A stretch of 26,653 bases of DNA, taken from the NCBI GenBank assembly GCA_023410875.1, contig JAEYPH010000055.1, positions 1-26,653 on the forward strand, read 5' to 3'. This DNA comes from Bacillota bacterium (GTDB lineage Bacteria > Bacillota > Clostridia > Christensenellales > UMGS416). Position numbers and translations under genes: made by a program. This document shows, in pieces, positions 6,280 to 13,732 of the stretch; the first letter of the stretch is position 1, and the number at the start of each line of letters is the position of its first letter. The notes beneath the pieces were generated by a model that saw nothing but the letters and a program-made list of their open reading frames with translations, was not told where the DNA came from and searched no databases.

Positions 6280-7356
6280 CTAGTTGGCGGCCTCAAAAGC
6301 CTTCATGGCATCCACCAGCGCCTGCACGCCCTCCACGGGCATGGCGTTGTAGATGCTGGCGCGGATGCCGCCCACGAGGCGGTGGCCCTTCACGTTGACC
6401 AGGCCGCGCCCGGCGGCAAACTTCACGAAGGCTCCCGTGAGCTCCTCGCTGGGCAGCACAAAGGTCACGTTCATCAGCGACCGCCACAGGCGCTCCGCCG
6501 TGCCGCGGAACAGCCTGGAGTTGTCCAGGAAGTCGTACAGCAGGCCGGCCTTGTAGCGGTTGAGCTTTTCCATCTCGGCCACGCCGCCCAGCGCCTCCAG
6601 CCAATCGAACACCAGGCCAGCCATGTATACAGAAAATCCCGGCGGCGTGTTGTGGAGGCTTAAGCTCTTGGCCATGGTCTGGTAATCCAGCATCTGCGGC
6701 GTTTCTGGTCGCGCGTGGCCCACGAGGTCGTCGCGCACGATGACCACGGTGAGCCCGGCGATACCCATATTTTTCTGCGCCCCGGCGTAAATGAGGCCGA
6801 AGCGATTCGCGTCGTACACCTCTCCCAGGATGTTGCTGGACATGTCGGCCACCAGCGGCACGCTGCCGGTGTCCGGCAGTTCGGTCCAGCGGGTGCCGTA
6901 AATCGTGTTGTTGGTCGTGATGTGGAAGTAGGAGGCTTGGGGATCGAACCTGGCCGGGTCCAGCTCAGGCACGCGCACGTATTTGATGTCCTTGGAGCTG
7001 GCCACGACATTGACGGTTCCATACCGCCTGGCTTCGGCGATGGCGTTGGAGGCGAAGTTGCCGCTGTCCACATAATCGGCGCGGCCATTTGTCATCAGGT
7101 TCAGCGGCACGGCGGAAAACTGCGTCGTGGCTCCGCCCTGCACGAACAGCACGCGGTAGTTGGCCGGGATACCCATCAGGCGGCGCAGCGCCTCCTCGGC
7201 CTTGGTCTGGATGTCCTCATAGGCCGGGCCACGGTGGCTCATTTCCATGACGCTCATGCCCGAGGAGCCGTGGGCCAGCAGCTCGGCTTGGGCGCGCTGC
7301 AGCACACTCAGCGGCAGCATCGAGGGACCTGGGGAGAAGTTGTAGACTCTTTCCAT
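6280..7356 (-). CDS. serC: Phosphoserine aminotransferase
   Basis: SerC transfers an amino group from glutamate to 3-phosphohydroxypyruvate to give phosphoserine, using pyridoxal phosphate. The same fold can also serve vitamin B6 synthesis in some bacteria. Motifs: NFSPGPSMLP (6-15), HRGPAYEDIQ (41-50), the cofactor loop GGATTQF (74-80), DMSSNILGE (171-179) and the lysine expected to bind the cofactor, Lys195 in AGAQKNMG. The 358-residue length is normal. The start ATG 7356 has AAGGAGG eight bases upstream. It is the first gene of the serC-serA operon and lies directly behind the T-box terminator. A phosphoserine phosphatase gene (serB) is not in the window. Confidence 0.96.
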   Translation of the reverse strand: MERVYNFSPGPSMLPLSVLQRAQAELLAHGSSGMSVMEMSHRGPAYEDIQTKAEEALRRLMGIPANYRVLFVQGGATTQFSAVPLNLMTNGRADYVDSGNFASNAIAEARRYGTVNVVASSKDIKYVRVPELDPARFDPQASYFHITTNNTIYGTRWTELPDTGSVPLVADMSSNILGEVYDANRFGLIYAGAQKNMGIAGLTVVIVRDDLVGHARPETPQMLDYQTMAKSLSLHNTPPGFSVYMAGLVFDWLEALGGVAEMEKLNRYKAGLLYDFLDNSRLFRGTAERLWRSLMNVTFVLPSEELTGAFVKFAAGRGLVNVKGHRLVGGIRASIYNAMPVEGVQALVDAMKAFEAAN

Positions 7357-7399
7357 GGGGGCGCCTCCTTTTTGATGAAAGAATGAAAGCTTTGGGGTG

Positions 7400-7442
7400 A
7401 AAAAAGAACACGCCCGTCCCTGAACGTTCAGGGACGGGCGTG
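7400..7442 (-). terminator. T-box terminator hairpin
   Basis: A perfect 34-base palindrome at 7409-7442 is followed on the minus strand by TTCTTTTTT. It is the terminator alternative of the serC T-box; the competing antiterminator uses the T-box sequence at 7461-7448. Confidence 0.92.
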
Positions 7443-7626
7443 AAAACCCGCGGTGCCACCCGAAGTTGGCCTTGCGGCCCCCTCGTGCGCGCTGTAACAG
7501 GCGCGCCTGCGCGGCTCATCGCCGCAGTCTCCGGGGCGGAATGTATGCTTCCCCCAAGGCCGGCTCGCACCTTCTGCCGGCTCTCTGTGCTTGAGGTAAC
7601 TTTTCCCCATCATCGACGCTTTATTG
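7400..7626 (-). ncRNA. T-box leader, probably tRNA-Ser specific, controlling serC-serA
   Basis: The minus-strand leader carries the hallmark T-box GGGTGGCACCGCGG at 7461-7448, a Stem I with the AGAGAG and GGTG landmarks (about 7585-7568), and a terminator with a U-run before serC. The bulge reads UGGC, which pairs with an NCCA end whose discriminator is G; tRNA-Ser has G73. The candidate specifier stretch (about 7552-7536) contains both AGC and UCC, the serine codons. Which one sits in the loop I could not settle by hand. Uncharged tRNA-Ser should stabilise the antiterminator and switch on serine synthesis. Confidence 0.93.
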
Positions 7627-7632
7627 GGTTAA

Positions 7633-7660
7633 ATTATACCGATCTTCTCATGCTTGTCAA
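7633..7660 (-). promoter_or_regulatory. Sigma-A promoter of T-box/serC-serA operon
   Basis: On the minus strand TTGACA (7660-7655) and TATAAT (7638-7633) are separated by 16 bp. Both hexamers are perfect. Transcription should start near 7626. Confidence 0.9.
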
Positions 7661-7714
7661 GGGGGAGTTGTGGGACAATTTATTCCCGGTGGGACGGCTT
7701 CCCGGAGGAATATA

Positions 7715-8182
7715 CTAGACCTCAATTATTTTCGGATTTAGAAAGTTCCGTATCTGAGGTAGCAAATGCTCCGTATCGTCGGTAATCTGGAATGTACCCT
7801 GCTTTTCGTGGGTTGTAGTGTAGAACCAAGGTTCTCCATGCCATAGAAAGGTCGGATCTTCTGGCAACTTAGGCCAAATCCAGTCGCTTAAGCAATCAGC
7901 GCTGTTTTGCAGCAACAATCGAGTCACTCGCTCACAACGCAAATGGTGCACGACCGCTGAATAGCCTCCGCTGGTTTTTGTGCCAGCCCACGAGTTTGCC
8001 TTGTACTCCTTTGTGCAGTACTGCAAAAGCGTGTTCAGCAGCTCGGATGCATAATTGTACTTGCGGTGCATGAGGCGCGTAACGACGTAAAACTCATCTG
8101 AGTTTTTGAAAAGAAACTGTATGAAATCTTGATAGGTCTTGTCACGGAGCGCATCCGTATGAATTTTCAGTTCTATTTTCAC
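7715..8182 (-). CDS. Uncharacterised low-GC orphan protein
   Basis: I do not recognise this protein. From GTG 8182 it has 155 residues (MKIELKIHTDAL to NPKIIEV), with no signal peptide, membrane segment or evident enzyme motif. It is rich in aromatic residues (FLWHGEPWFYTTTHEKQ), suggesting a small globular cytosolic protein. GTG 8182 has AAGAGAG about eight bases upstream. The in-frame ATG at 8206 has no ribosome binding site and abuts the terminator stem of the upstream operon. A 60-base sample is about 47% GC against about 63% in the neighbour, suggesting acquisition by transfer. Transcription must come from readthrough or from a promoter hidden in or near the terminator. Confidence 0.6.
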   Translation of the reverse strand: MKIELKIHTDALRDKTYQDFIQFLFKNSDEFYVVTRLMHRKYNYASELLNTLLQYCTKEYKANSWAGTKTSGGYSAVVHHLRCERVTRLLLQNSADCLSDWIWPKLPEDPTFLWHGEPWFYTTTHEKQGTFQITDDTEHLLPQIRNFLNPKIIEV

Positions 8183-8206
8183 GGCACACTCTCTTCTTAA
8201 CCGCAT

Positions 8207-8238
8207 AAAGAGAGGGCTAACGCGCTATCCCTCTCTTT
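8207..8238 (-). terminator. Terminator of the flavoprotein operon
   Basis: A perfect 10-bp stem pairs 8207-8216 (AAAGAGAGGG) with 8229-8238 (CCCTCTCTTT) around a 12-base loop, eight bases after the stop at 8246. On the minus strand the U-run is short (UUU inside the stem end). Confidence 0.7.
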
Positions 8239-8245
8239 GTTTCAG

Positions 8246-9298
8246 TTACCCTTTGGCCTTTCGGGCGGCCAGCTTTCTGCCCGGGCATTTGGTGTGTTCG
8301 CGGAACCATACGCAGCGGTCGCAATCCAGACAGCGGTCGATGTCGCCGCCATCCATGGCCTTGCGCGCCCACGCTGGGTCCACCAGCATGCCGCGGCCCA
8401 CGGCGGCAAAGTCGGCGTGGCCTTCTTCAATGAGCCGATTGGCCAGCGCGGGGTCATTCAGGTCGCCCACGGCGATGATCGGCACCGACACATGTTTCTT
8501 GATCTCGCAGCCCCGCCATGCCAGCTCGGAGAACGGGAAGCCTTCCGGCACCGGCAGCGGCGCCGTGCGCGCCATGCCGCTGGAGATGTTGAGCAGGTCC
8601 AGGCCCAGGGCCGTAAGCGCCATGCAATGGCCCAGGCCGGTGGCCATGTCGGGGTTGTCTACGCCGACGCGGGCGGTCAGCAGGAAGTCCGGCCCGGTCA
8701 CCTGGCGGATGCCCTGCACGATCTCGCGGTTTAGGAGGCCGGTGTCGCCATACACGTCGTCGCGGCGGTTCAGCGCGGCGTTCATGAAAGCGCACAGCAA
8801 ATAGCCGTGGGCGCCGTGAAGTTCCACGCCGGCATATCCGGCGAGCTCGGCGCGGCGGGCGGCGGCGATGAAGTCGTCGCGGATGCGGCGCACCTCGTCG
8901 GTCGTCAGCGCCCTGTGGGGGCCGTCGTGGTTCGTGTATTCGCTGGGCCCTACCTGCACGATGTTGTCCGGCTCACCCTGCTTGCTGGCATAGTGAATCT
9001 GCACCAGCAGCAGCGCACCATGGGGCGCAACGGCGTCCACGATGCGGCGCATCTGGCCGATGTGATCATCGCTCCACAGCCCTAGCTGCGGGCCGGCCAG
9101 GAGGCCGTCCTCGCTTACGCAGGTGGCCTCCTGTATCACGATGCCCGCGCCGCCGGCGGCAAAGGAGCGGTAATGCTCCACGACAGCGTCGTCCACTTGG
9201 CCGTGGGGGTGCAGCGAGCACACGACCAGCGGCGGAACCACGACGCGGTTCTTGACGGTATGCTTCCCTATGGTCAGCGGCGAAGAAAGCGTGGCCAT
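8246..9298 (-). CDS. NADH:flavin oxidoreductase, Old Yellow Enzyme family, with C-terminal Cys cluster
   Basis: A TIM-barrel flavoprotein of the OYE family that reduces activated C=C bonds or similar electrophiles. Visible motifs: KNRVVVPPLVV near the N-terminus, an active-site region LLVQIHYASKQ where family members have Q-L-x-H-x-G, GVELHGAHGYLL, FLSP-region equivalent MNAALNRRDDVYGD, and FAAVGRGMLVDPAWA near the C-terminus. The C-terminus CLDCDRCVWFREHTKC resembles the start of the iron-sulfur motif found in long 2,4-dienoyl-CoA reductase-type members, yet the FAD/NAD domain that follows in those proteins is absent. Length is 350 residues. ATG 9298 lies one base after the stop of the upstream gene, with GGAGG in front, so the two are translationally coupled. 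The substrate is unknown. Confidence 0.88.
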   Translation of the reverse strand: MATLSSPLTIGKHTVKNRVVVPPLVVCSLHPHGQVDDAVVEHYRSFAAGGAGIVIQEATCVSEDGLLAGPQLGLWSDDHIGQMRRIVDAVAPHGALLLVQIHYASKQGEPDNIVQVGPSEYTNHDGPHRALTTDEVRRIRDDFIAAARRAELAGYAGVELHGAHGYLLCAFMNAALNRRDDVYGDTGLLNREIVQGIRQVTGPDFLLTARVGVDNPDMATGLGHCMALTALGLDLLNISSGMARTAPLPVPEGFPFSELAWRGCEIKKHVSVPIIAVGDLNDPALANRLIEEGHADFAAVGRGMLVDPAWARKAMDGGDIDRCLDCDRCVWFREHTKCPGRKLAARKAKG

Positions 9299-9299
9299 G

Positions 9300-9770
9300 T
9301 CATTCCTCCAGATTTCCCTTGGCAGTCAGAAGTTCGATGTCCATCTCCAGCACCAGCGCGGCCTTGCCCCACTTTTCCACAAAGGAGCGGCCCAGATCAA
9401 AGCCCGCGGTATACTTGGCGTTGATGGCGTCGAAGGCGGCCAGGCGGGCCTCGTCCCCCTCCACGATGCGCAAGGGGCCGGCAGCCATGGCGCTCTCATA
9501 GCGTGTGGAGCCGCGGTCGCGCAACACCTCTGCCGACGCCACGGCGGTGAACCAGCCCTTGGGGTTGGCGCGCAGAAAGTCCAGCTTCTGGCCCTCCAGC
9601 GCGCAATGGAACACGAGCTTGCGGCCCACGCGGGTGTGGTTCAGCGGCACGCCGTAGGGCAGCCCATCGCCGTCGCTCAGGCTCAGCACGCCCCACTGGG
9701 CGCGGTCCAGAATGTCCAGTGCCTGTTCCTCGGTCAGTTCGTTCTTCTTTCGGCGCATGGGCTGATACAT
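9300..9770 (-). CDS. Pyridoxamine 5'-phosphate oxidase-like flavin protein (NimA type)
   Basis: The 156-residue protein has the split-barrel FMN-binding fold of the PNPOx family, NimA/5-nitroimidazole reductase branch: MRRKKNELTEEQALDIL, WGVLSLSDGDGLPYGVPLNH, LVFHCALEGQKLDFL, and GSTRYESAMAAGPLRIVEGDE. Such cytosolic proteins bind FMN, F420 or heme, and some detoxify nitro compounds; the precise substrate here is unknown. The chosen start ATG 9770 gives MYQPMRRKK, typical of the family, with AGGAAGGG upstream. The frame stays open further upstream but that part is not conserved-looking. It is the first gene of a two-gene operon with the OYE-family enzyme, which points to joint reduction of an electrophile. 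A weak promoter (TTGCGG 9828-9823, 17 bp, TACGGT 9805-9800) may serve it. Confidence 0.87.
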   Translation of the reverse strand: MYQPMRRKKNELTEEQALDILDRAQWGVLSLSDGDGLPYGVPLNHTRVGRKLVFHCALEGQKLDFLRANPKGWFTAVASAEVLRDRGSTRYESAMAAGPLRIVEGDEARLAAFDAINAKYTAGFDLGRSFVEKWGKAALVLEMDIELLTAKGNLEE

Positions 9771-9861
9771 GGGGATTCCATCCCTTCCTGTTTTTGGATA
9801 CCGTAGCACATCCGCGGCGGTACCGCAAGGGTTGCCCCCCATATCGCCAGCGGCCGTGCAA

Positions 9862-9890
9862 ATGACAGAATCAAGAAACAACGATATAAT
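9862..9890 (+). promoter_or_regulatory. Sigma-A promoter of the 9932 gene
   Basis: ATGACA at 9862-9867, a 17-bp spacer and a perfect TATAAT at 9885-9890, with transcription expected near 9897. Confidence 0.7.
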
Positions 9891-9931
9891 AAGCTGGAAA
9901 TCATATAAGGTTCCGAAAGGCGGACATTCTT

Positions 9932-10540
9932 TTGCCTGTTATAGATGTTGGTGAAGCCTACTTATATCATTATTTTGAGCGCAGCTTTGGGCCTTGTAGA
10001 CCGTTAACCGCTTTGCCAATGGATGAAGCCCGGCAGATTCTGTTGGAACAGCGTGCCGCAGGGCAGTTTCATAATCCTGATATTGAAGGGTTTCTGCACA
10101 AGAGATATGAGCGTGATAAAAAGCTCAGAGATGTCTTTATTGCCCATGGCGGTCAGCCGGCTAACATCGCACCGGTCTATATGATGCTCGGAGAGCACAA
10201 GCAATGGGAATCCGCCTATGAAGCGCCGGCTTTGCTGAGAATCCCGTTGAAGGAGTTTGACCGTTTGACCGTGTCTTTTACCTATGGAGATTCCTTTGCC
10301 GTATTTGACCCGACCTTGCCTGGGGACGAAGAATATAGGAACAGGCTGTACTTTGCCGATGAGATATTGGATGTCATCGCCCGCCATGGGTTCCCACCCC
10401 ATGTGGAGTACGACTTCAAACGCGGCATCTACCCAAAAGACAAGCACATCAACCATCATCTGAAGTACGTGGAAGCGCATGTATGGAGTGATAATGTTCT
10501 GGACAAATATCGATCCAAATGGATGGGCGAGAACACATAA
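9932..10540 (+). CDS. Uncharacterised cytosolic protein
   Basis: I do not recognise the family. The 202-residue product has no signal peptide or membrane helix, and is rich in aromatic and charged residues (AYLYHYFERSFG, GFLHKRYERDKKLRD, DTLPGD-like loop TLPGDEEYRNRLYF, KRGIYPKDKHINHHLKYVEAHVWSD). The clustered His/Asp/Glu at the C-terminus could bind a metal, but this is speculative. The start is TTG 9932, with AAAGGCGG eight bases upstream and a good promoter; the first downstream ATG would remove conserved-looking sequence. The first half is AT-rich (one 60-base sample is about 37% GC), unlike neighbouring genes, hinting at transfer. It is followed after 37 bases by a winged-helix protein and probably shares its transcript. 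Confidence 0.72.
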   Translation: MPVIDVGEAYLYHYFERSFGPCRPLTALPMDEARQILLEQRAAGQFHNPDIEGFLHKRYERDKKLRDVFIAHGGQPANIAPVYMMLGEHKQWESAYEAPALLRIPLKEFDRLTVSFTYGDSFAVFDPTLPGDEEYRNRLYFADEILDVIARHGFPPHVEYDFKRGIYPKDKHINHHLKYVEAHVWSDNVLDKYRSKWMGENT

Positions 10541-10577
10541 GCAGCAATATTAATACCTTCAGAAAAAGAGAGGCAAT

Positions 10578-11576
10578 ATGACCGAACGCTACCTGACCGA
10601 GCAAATCATCCGCCAACGCATGCACGGCCTATTTCTGTCGCGGGAGTGCGAGGATATCGTGACGCTCGCCCACGAGCTTCTGGGCTTGCACAGTTGGTTT
10701 TACCGCAATGTGTGCTTTTCAGCTTTGATTCGCGGCGCCGACATCAGCGGCTGGAAGACCGCGCTGACCAAAACGTGGCTCTACCGAGGAACACTGCACG
10801 GCGTGGCGTTTGAGGATCTGCCGCAGTTGCTCGCGCTGCATTCCGGCGAGACGTATCTTTTCCGCTATTTCGGTAAGGAAACCGTAGAGGAATTCGCAAA
10901 TCAAGTGCTGCGGCATATGGAGGACGGCGTTACTTCCCGCACCGAGTTCCGCCGGATTTTCGCCGGCGATCACGACACCGAATTTCTCAACGCGATGTTT
11001 TCTCCGTGGGGAGGCATTTTCGTGCACCTGGCAAGAATGGGGAAGGTCGCTTTCCGCGACATGGCCAGCCGCGACTTTGACCTGATCGACGCGGAGCCGG
11101 CACAGACTTTTGATGAGGTGCTGCCTGATTTGCTCCGCAGATATTTTACGGTCTATGGCCCGGCAACGCTGGCCGACGCGGCGTGGTTCTTCGGGTTTTG
11201 GAAGAAAGAAGCGGCCAAGCTGCGCGCGTTGCCGCTGGACGATTGCGACAGCTTTGAGCTGAACGGCAATCGGTATTATGTTTGCGCGCAACAGGAGGAC
11301 ATCGCCGATATCCCCGAGATCACGCTGCTGTCGGGCTTTGACCCGCTGATTGTGTCGTACACCGACCGAAGCGCGGTGCTGCCGTCGGAATATAAAAGCA
11401 AGGTAATCCTCAAATCCGGCATATGCAACCCGGCCATCGCCGTGAACGGGCGTGTCGCGGGGATATGGAACATACAAAAAGACCAGCCGGTCATCGAGTT
11501 TTTCACCGCCCAGCCGAAGCGGCTGAAGGATGCCGCGCTGGAAATGGTCGATTCGATCCGCTGGCGGTCGAAGTAA
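10578..11576 (+). CDS. Winged-helix DNA-binding protein related to AlkZ/YcaQ glycosylases
   Basis: The 332-residue protein matches the HTH_42 (PF06224) winged-helix family that includes the DNA glycosylases AlkZ and YcaQ. The recognisable block is TWLYRGTLHGVAFEDL (family form W-x-x-R-G-T-L-H), followed by a repressive region RYFTVYGPATLADAAWFFGF and a C-terminal LLSGFDPLIVSYTDR and CNPAIAVNGRVAGIWN, which fit the tandem winged helices. The segment usually holding Q-x-Q near the N-terminus reads LLGLHSWFYR, so the AlkZ-type catalytic motif seems missing. DNA-repair activity is therefore doubtful, and a DNA-binding or regulatory role is possible. ATG 10578 is preceded by AAAAAGAGAGGC. It follows the 9932 gene by 37 bases. 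Confidence 0.82.
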   Translation: MTERYLTEQIIRQRMHGLFLSRECEDIVTLAHELLGLHSWFYRNVCFSALIRGADISGWKTALTKTWLYRGTLHGVAFEDLPQLLALHSGETYLFRYFGKETVEEFANQVLRHMEDGVTSRTEFRRIFAGDHDTEFLNAMFSPWGGIFVHLARMGKVAFRDMASRDFDLIDAEPAQTFDEVLPDLLRRYFTVYGPATLADAAWFFGFWKKEAAKLRALPLDDCDSFELNGNRYYVCAQQEDIADIPEITLLSGFDPLIVSYTDRSAVLPSEYKSKVILKSGICNPAIAVNGRVAGIWNIQKDQPVIEFFTAQPKRLKDAALEMVDSIRWRSK

Positions 11577-11603
11577 GTGGCGCCGCGAAGGAAGGCTGCG
11601 CCC

Positions 11604-11633
11604 TTGTAGCTACCATAAGGATCATACTATAAT
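11604..11633 (+). promoter_or_regulatory. Promoter of the deoD operon
   Basis: TTGTAG at 11604-11609, an 18-bp spacer and a perfect TATAAT at 11628-11633. The leader before deoD would be about 40 bases. Confidence 0.7.
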
Positions 11634-11679
11634 GGTTCGGTACGTCCTGTTCCAACGATACGTTTTACGGAGGTCTTCC

Positions 11680-12381
11680 ATGAGCACACACATCGGCGCA
11701 AATCCCGGCGACATCGCCGATGGCATTCTGCTGCCCGGCGACCCGCTGCGGGCCAGGTTCATCGCCGAAACCTTTTTGACCGACGCCCGCTGCTACAACG
11801 AAGTGCGCGGCATGTACGGTTATACTGGGTTCTATAAGGGCAAGCGCGTAAGCGTCCAGGGCACCGGCATGGGCATGCCGTCGGCCAGCATCTACATCCA
11901 CGAGTTGATCCGCGAGTACGGCGTGAAGAAGCTGATCCGCGTGGGCACCTGCGGGGCGCTCAGCGAACAGGTGCACGTGCGTGACACGATCCTCGTAAAC
12001 GGCTGCTGCACCGATTCGGCGCTGAACGCCATGCGCTTCGGCGGCCTCACCTACGCCGCCACGGCCAGCTTTGATCTGCTGCGCGCCGCGTGGGAGGCAG
12101 CCCAGAGCCGGGGCATCGCCGTCAAGGTTGGCAACGTGTATGCGACCGATCTTTTTTACAACGACAAGACCATGGAAACCGCGGCGCTGCTGGCCCAATA
12201 CGGCGTGCTGGCTGTGGAGATGGAAAGCTGGGAGCTGTTCACCGTGGCCGCCCGCCACGGCGTCCAGGCGCTCACGGTGCTCACCGTAAGCGACGAGCTT
12301 GTGACCGGTGTGCAGACGACCGCCGCCGAGCGCCAGACGACCTTCCGCGACATGATCGAGCTGGCGCTGGAAGTGATTTGA
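11680..12381 (+). CDS. deoD: Purine-nucleoside phosphorylase, DeoD type
   Basis: DeoD splits purine (deoxy)nucleosides with phosphate into the base and (deoxy)ribose 1-phosphate; it is a cytosolic hexamer. Motifs: MSTHIGANPGDIAD with the conserved His4, LLPGDPLRA (17-25), the phosphate-binding GTGMGMPSASIY (61-72), RVGTCGAL (87-94) and VEMES (179-183) that contacts ribose, followed by TVSDE (202-206) with the catalytic Asp. The 233-residue length is standard. ATG 11680 has ACGGAGG six bases upstream; the frame is open further back through the promoter region, which is not coding. It heads a run of four closely spaced plus-strand genes, and the next gene is a phosphoribosyltransferase that could reuse the freed base. 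Confidence 0.96.
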   Translation: MSTHIGANPGDIADGILLPGDPLRARFIAETFLTDARCYNEVRGMYGYTGFYKGKRVSVQGTGMGMPSASIYIHELIREYGVKKLIRVGTCGALSEQVHVRDTILVNGCCTDSALNAMRFGGLTYAATASFDLLRAAWEAAQSRGIAVKVGNVYATDLFYNDKTMETAALLAQYGVLAVEMESWELFTVAARHGVQALTVLTVSDELVTGVQTTAAERQTTFRDMIELALEVI

Positions 12382-12391
12382 GGAGGAGAAC

Positions 12392-12946
12392 ATGAAGACG
12401 ACCTACACGCTTAAGGTGGCCGGCCTGCAGCGCGAGCTGGAGATCTGCAAGGTGGCTGACGACCTTTATATCGCGGCGCTCATCATTTTTGGCGATGTGG
12501 AGCTGACTGTGGCCTGCGCCGCGGAACTGCTGAAGATTGCCCCTACTTACGACATCATGATCACCGCCGAGGCCAAGAGCATACCGCTGATCCACGAGAT
12601 GGCCCGCCAGAGCGGCCAGAACACCTACATCGTGGCCCGCAAGGCCGCCAAGCTCTATATGAAGGACCCCATCACCGTGGAGGTGCAGAGCATCACCACG
12701 GCCAAGAAGCAGACGCTGTGCATCGATGCCTCCGACGCGGCCAGGCTCAAGGGCAAGCGCGTGCTGATACTGGACGACGTGATCTCCACCGGCGAATCGC
12801 TGCGGGCGGTGGAAAAGCTCGTGAAGCAGGCCGGCGGCGCGGTGGCCGGGCGCATGGCCATACTGGCCGAAGGCGACGCCAAATACCGCGACGACATCCT
12901 GTATCTGGAGGAGCTGCCGCTGCTGCACGAGGGTGACATCCAATGA
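12392..12946 (+). CDS. Adenine/xanthine phosphoribosyltransferase-like protein
   Basis: A type I phosphoribosyltransferase of 184 residues. The PRPP-binding motif VLILDDVISTGES is at 124-136, and the segment MITAEAKSIPLIHEMARQ (56-73) matches the adenine phosphoribosyltransferase-type loop. It would turn a free purine and PRPP into a nucleotide, or could serve as a purine-sensing regulator, as PurR-like members do, though no DNA-binding domain is present. The start ATG 12392 has GAGGAG upstream, 10 bases after the deoD stop, which supports a purine salvage operon: DeoD frees the base and this enzyme recaptures it. Base specificity cannot be read from the sequence. Its stop overlaps the start of the nitroreductase gene by 4 bases (ATGA). 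Confidence 0.88.
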   Translation: MKTTYTLKVAGLQRELEICKVADDLYIAALIIFGDVELTVACAAELLKIAPTYDIMITAEAKSIPLIHEMARQSGQNTYIVARKAAKLYMKDPITVEVQSITTAKKQTLCIDASDAARLKGKRVLILDDVISTGESLRAVEKLVKQAGGAVAGRMAILAEGDAKYRDDILYLEELPLLHEGDIQ

Positions 12947-13728
12947 GCGCACCGCAGGACAACGCCGTGTTGCGCACGTTGATGGAGCGCGCGTCGGTGC
13001 GCGCCTTCGACCCGCGGCCCCTGCCTGCGGATGTGGAGGATGCGATACTGGGCGCGGCGCTGCAAGCGCCCACCGCCGGCAACATGCAGCTCTATACGAT
13101 CTTGCGCATCCACAGCCAGCAGACCCGCCAAACGCTGGCCAAGACCTGCGACGACCAGCCCTTCATCGCCCAGGCGCCGCTGTGCCTGGTGTTCCTTGCG
13201 GATTTCACCCGTTGGGACGGGCTGTATCGCGCGGCCGGCGTGCCGGCGCTGGCGGCGGAGCAGGGCATGGCCTGGCGTGGGCCTACGATTGCCGATTTCC
13301 TGCTGTGCTGCTGTGACGCCATGGCCGCCGCCCAGAACGCCGTGATCGCCGCCCAAGCGCTGGGTGTGGGCAGCTGCTACATCGGCGACATCATGGAGCA
13401 GTGGGAGACCCATCGGGAGCTGCTCAAGCTGCCGGCGCAGGCCTTCCCGCTGGCCATGCTGGTACTGGGCTACCCCAAGGCGGACATGCCGCAGCCCCGG
13501 GGCCGGTTCGAGCGGCGTTATGTCGTGCATGAGGAAACCTACCAAACCTTCGCACCGGAGGAGCTGCTGGACATGGCCCGCCGGGGCCACGCCGACTTCG
13601 ACGCCGTGGCCTTCACGCGCAAGCACTTCCTGCGCAAGAACGGCGCGCCCTTCTTCGCCGAGATGACGCGTTCCGCCCAGGCGGCGCTGGACGCTTTTCT
13701 TGCTCAAGTTCATGGAGAGAAGGAGTGA
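12943..13728 (+). CDS. Nitroreductase family flavoprotein (NfsA-like length)
   Basis: The 261-residue protein has the FMN-binding nitroreductase fold: RTLMERASVRAFDPRPLP with the conserved SVR(A/K)F region (10-27), LQAPTAGNMQ (41-50), a central LLCCCDAMAAAQNAVIAAQALGVGSCYIGDI, and LGYPKADMPQPRGRF near residue 180. These enzymes use NAD(P)H to reduce nitro compounds, quinones or flavins. The C-terminal extension of about 70 residues (RRYVVHEETYQTF onward) is like the longer NfsA/FRP branch. It starts on an ATGA overlap with the phosphoribosyltransferase gene and is translationally coupled. The CCC run (Leu-Cys-Cys-Cys, 124-128) is unusual. The physiological substrate is unknown. Confidence 0.9.
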   Translation: MSAPQDNAVLRTLMERASVRAFDPRPLPADVEDAILGAALQAPTAGNMQLYTILRIHSQQTRQTLAKTCDDQPFIAQAPLCLVFLADFTRWDGLYRAAGVPALAAEQGMAWRGPTIADFLLCCCDAMAAAQNAVIAAQALGVGSCYIGDIMEQWETHRELLKLPAQAFPLAMLVLGYPKADMPQPRGRFERRYVVHEETYQTFAPEELLDMARRGHADFDAVAFTRKHFLRKNGAPFFAEMTRSAQAALDAFLAQVHGEKE

Positions 13729-13732
13729 TTTG

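Noticed and set aside
5094..6296. Longer serA starting upstream of 6257
   Set aside because: Upstream residues include the ribosome binding site of ATG 6257 and are unlike SerA N-termini.
4950..6398. Long plus-strand open frame over serA
   Set aside because: It is an antisense shadow of serA, with a His/Gly/Val-rich unnatural composition.
7536..7552. Tyrosine specificity (UAC) of the T-box
   Set aside because: The UGGC bulge needs a G discriminator base (tRNA-Ser), and the genes controlled are serC and serA.
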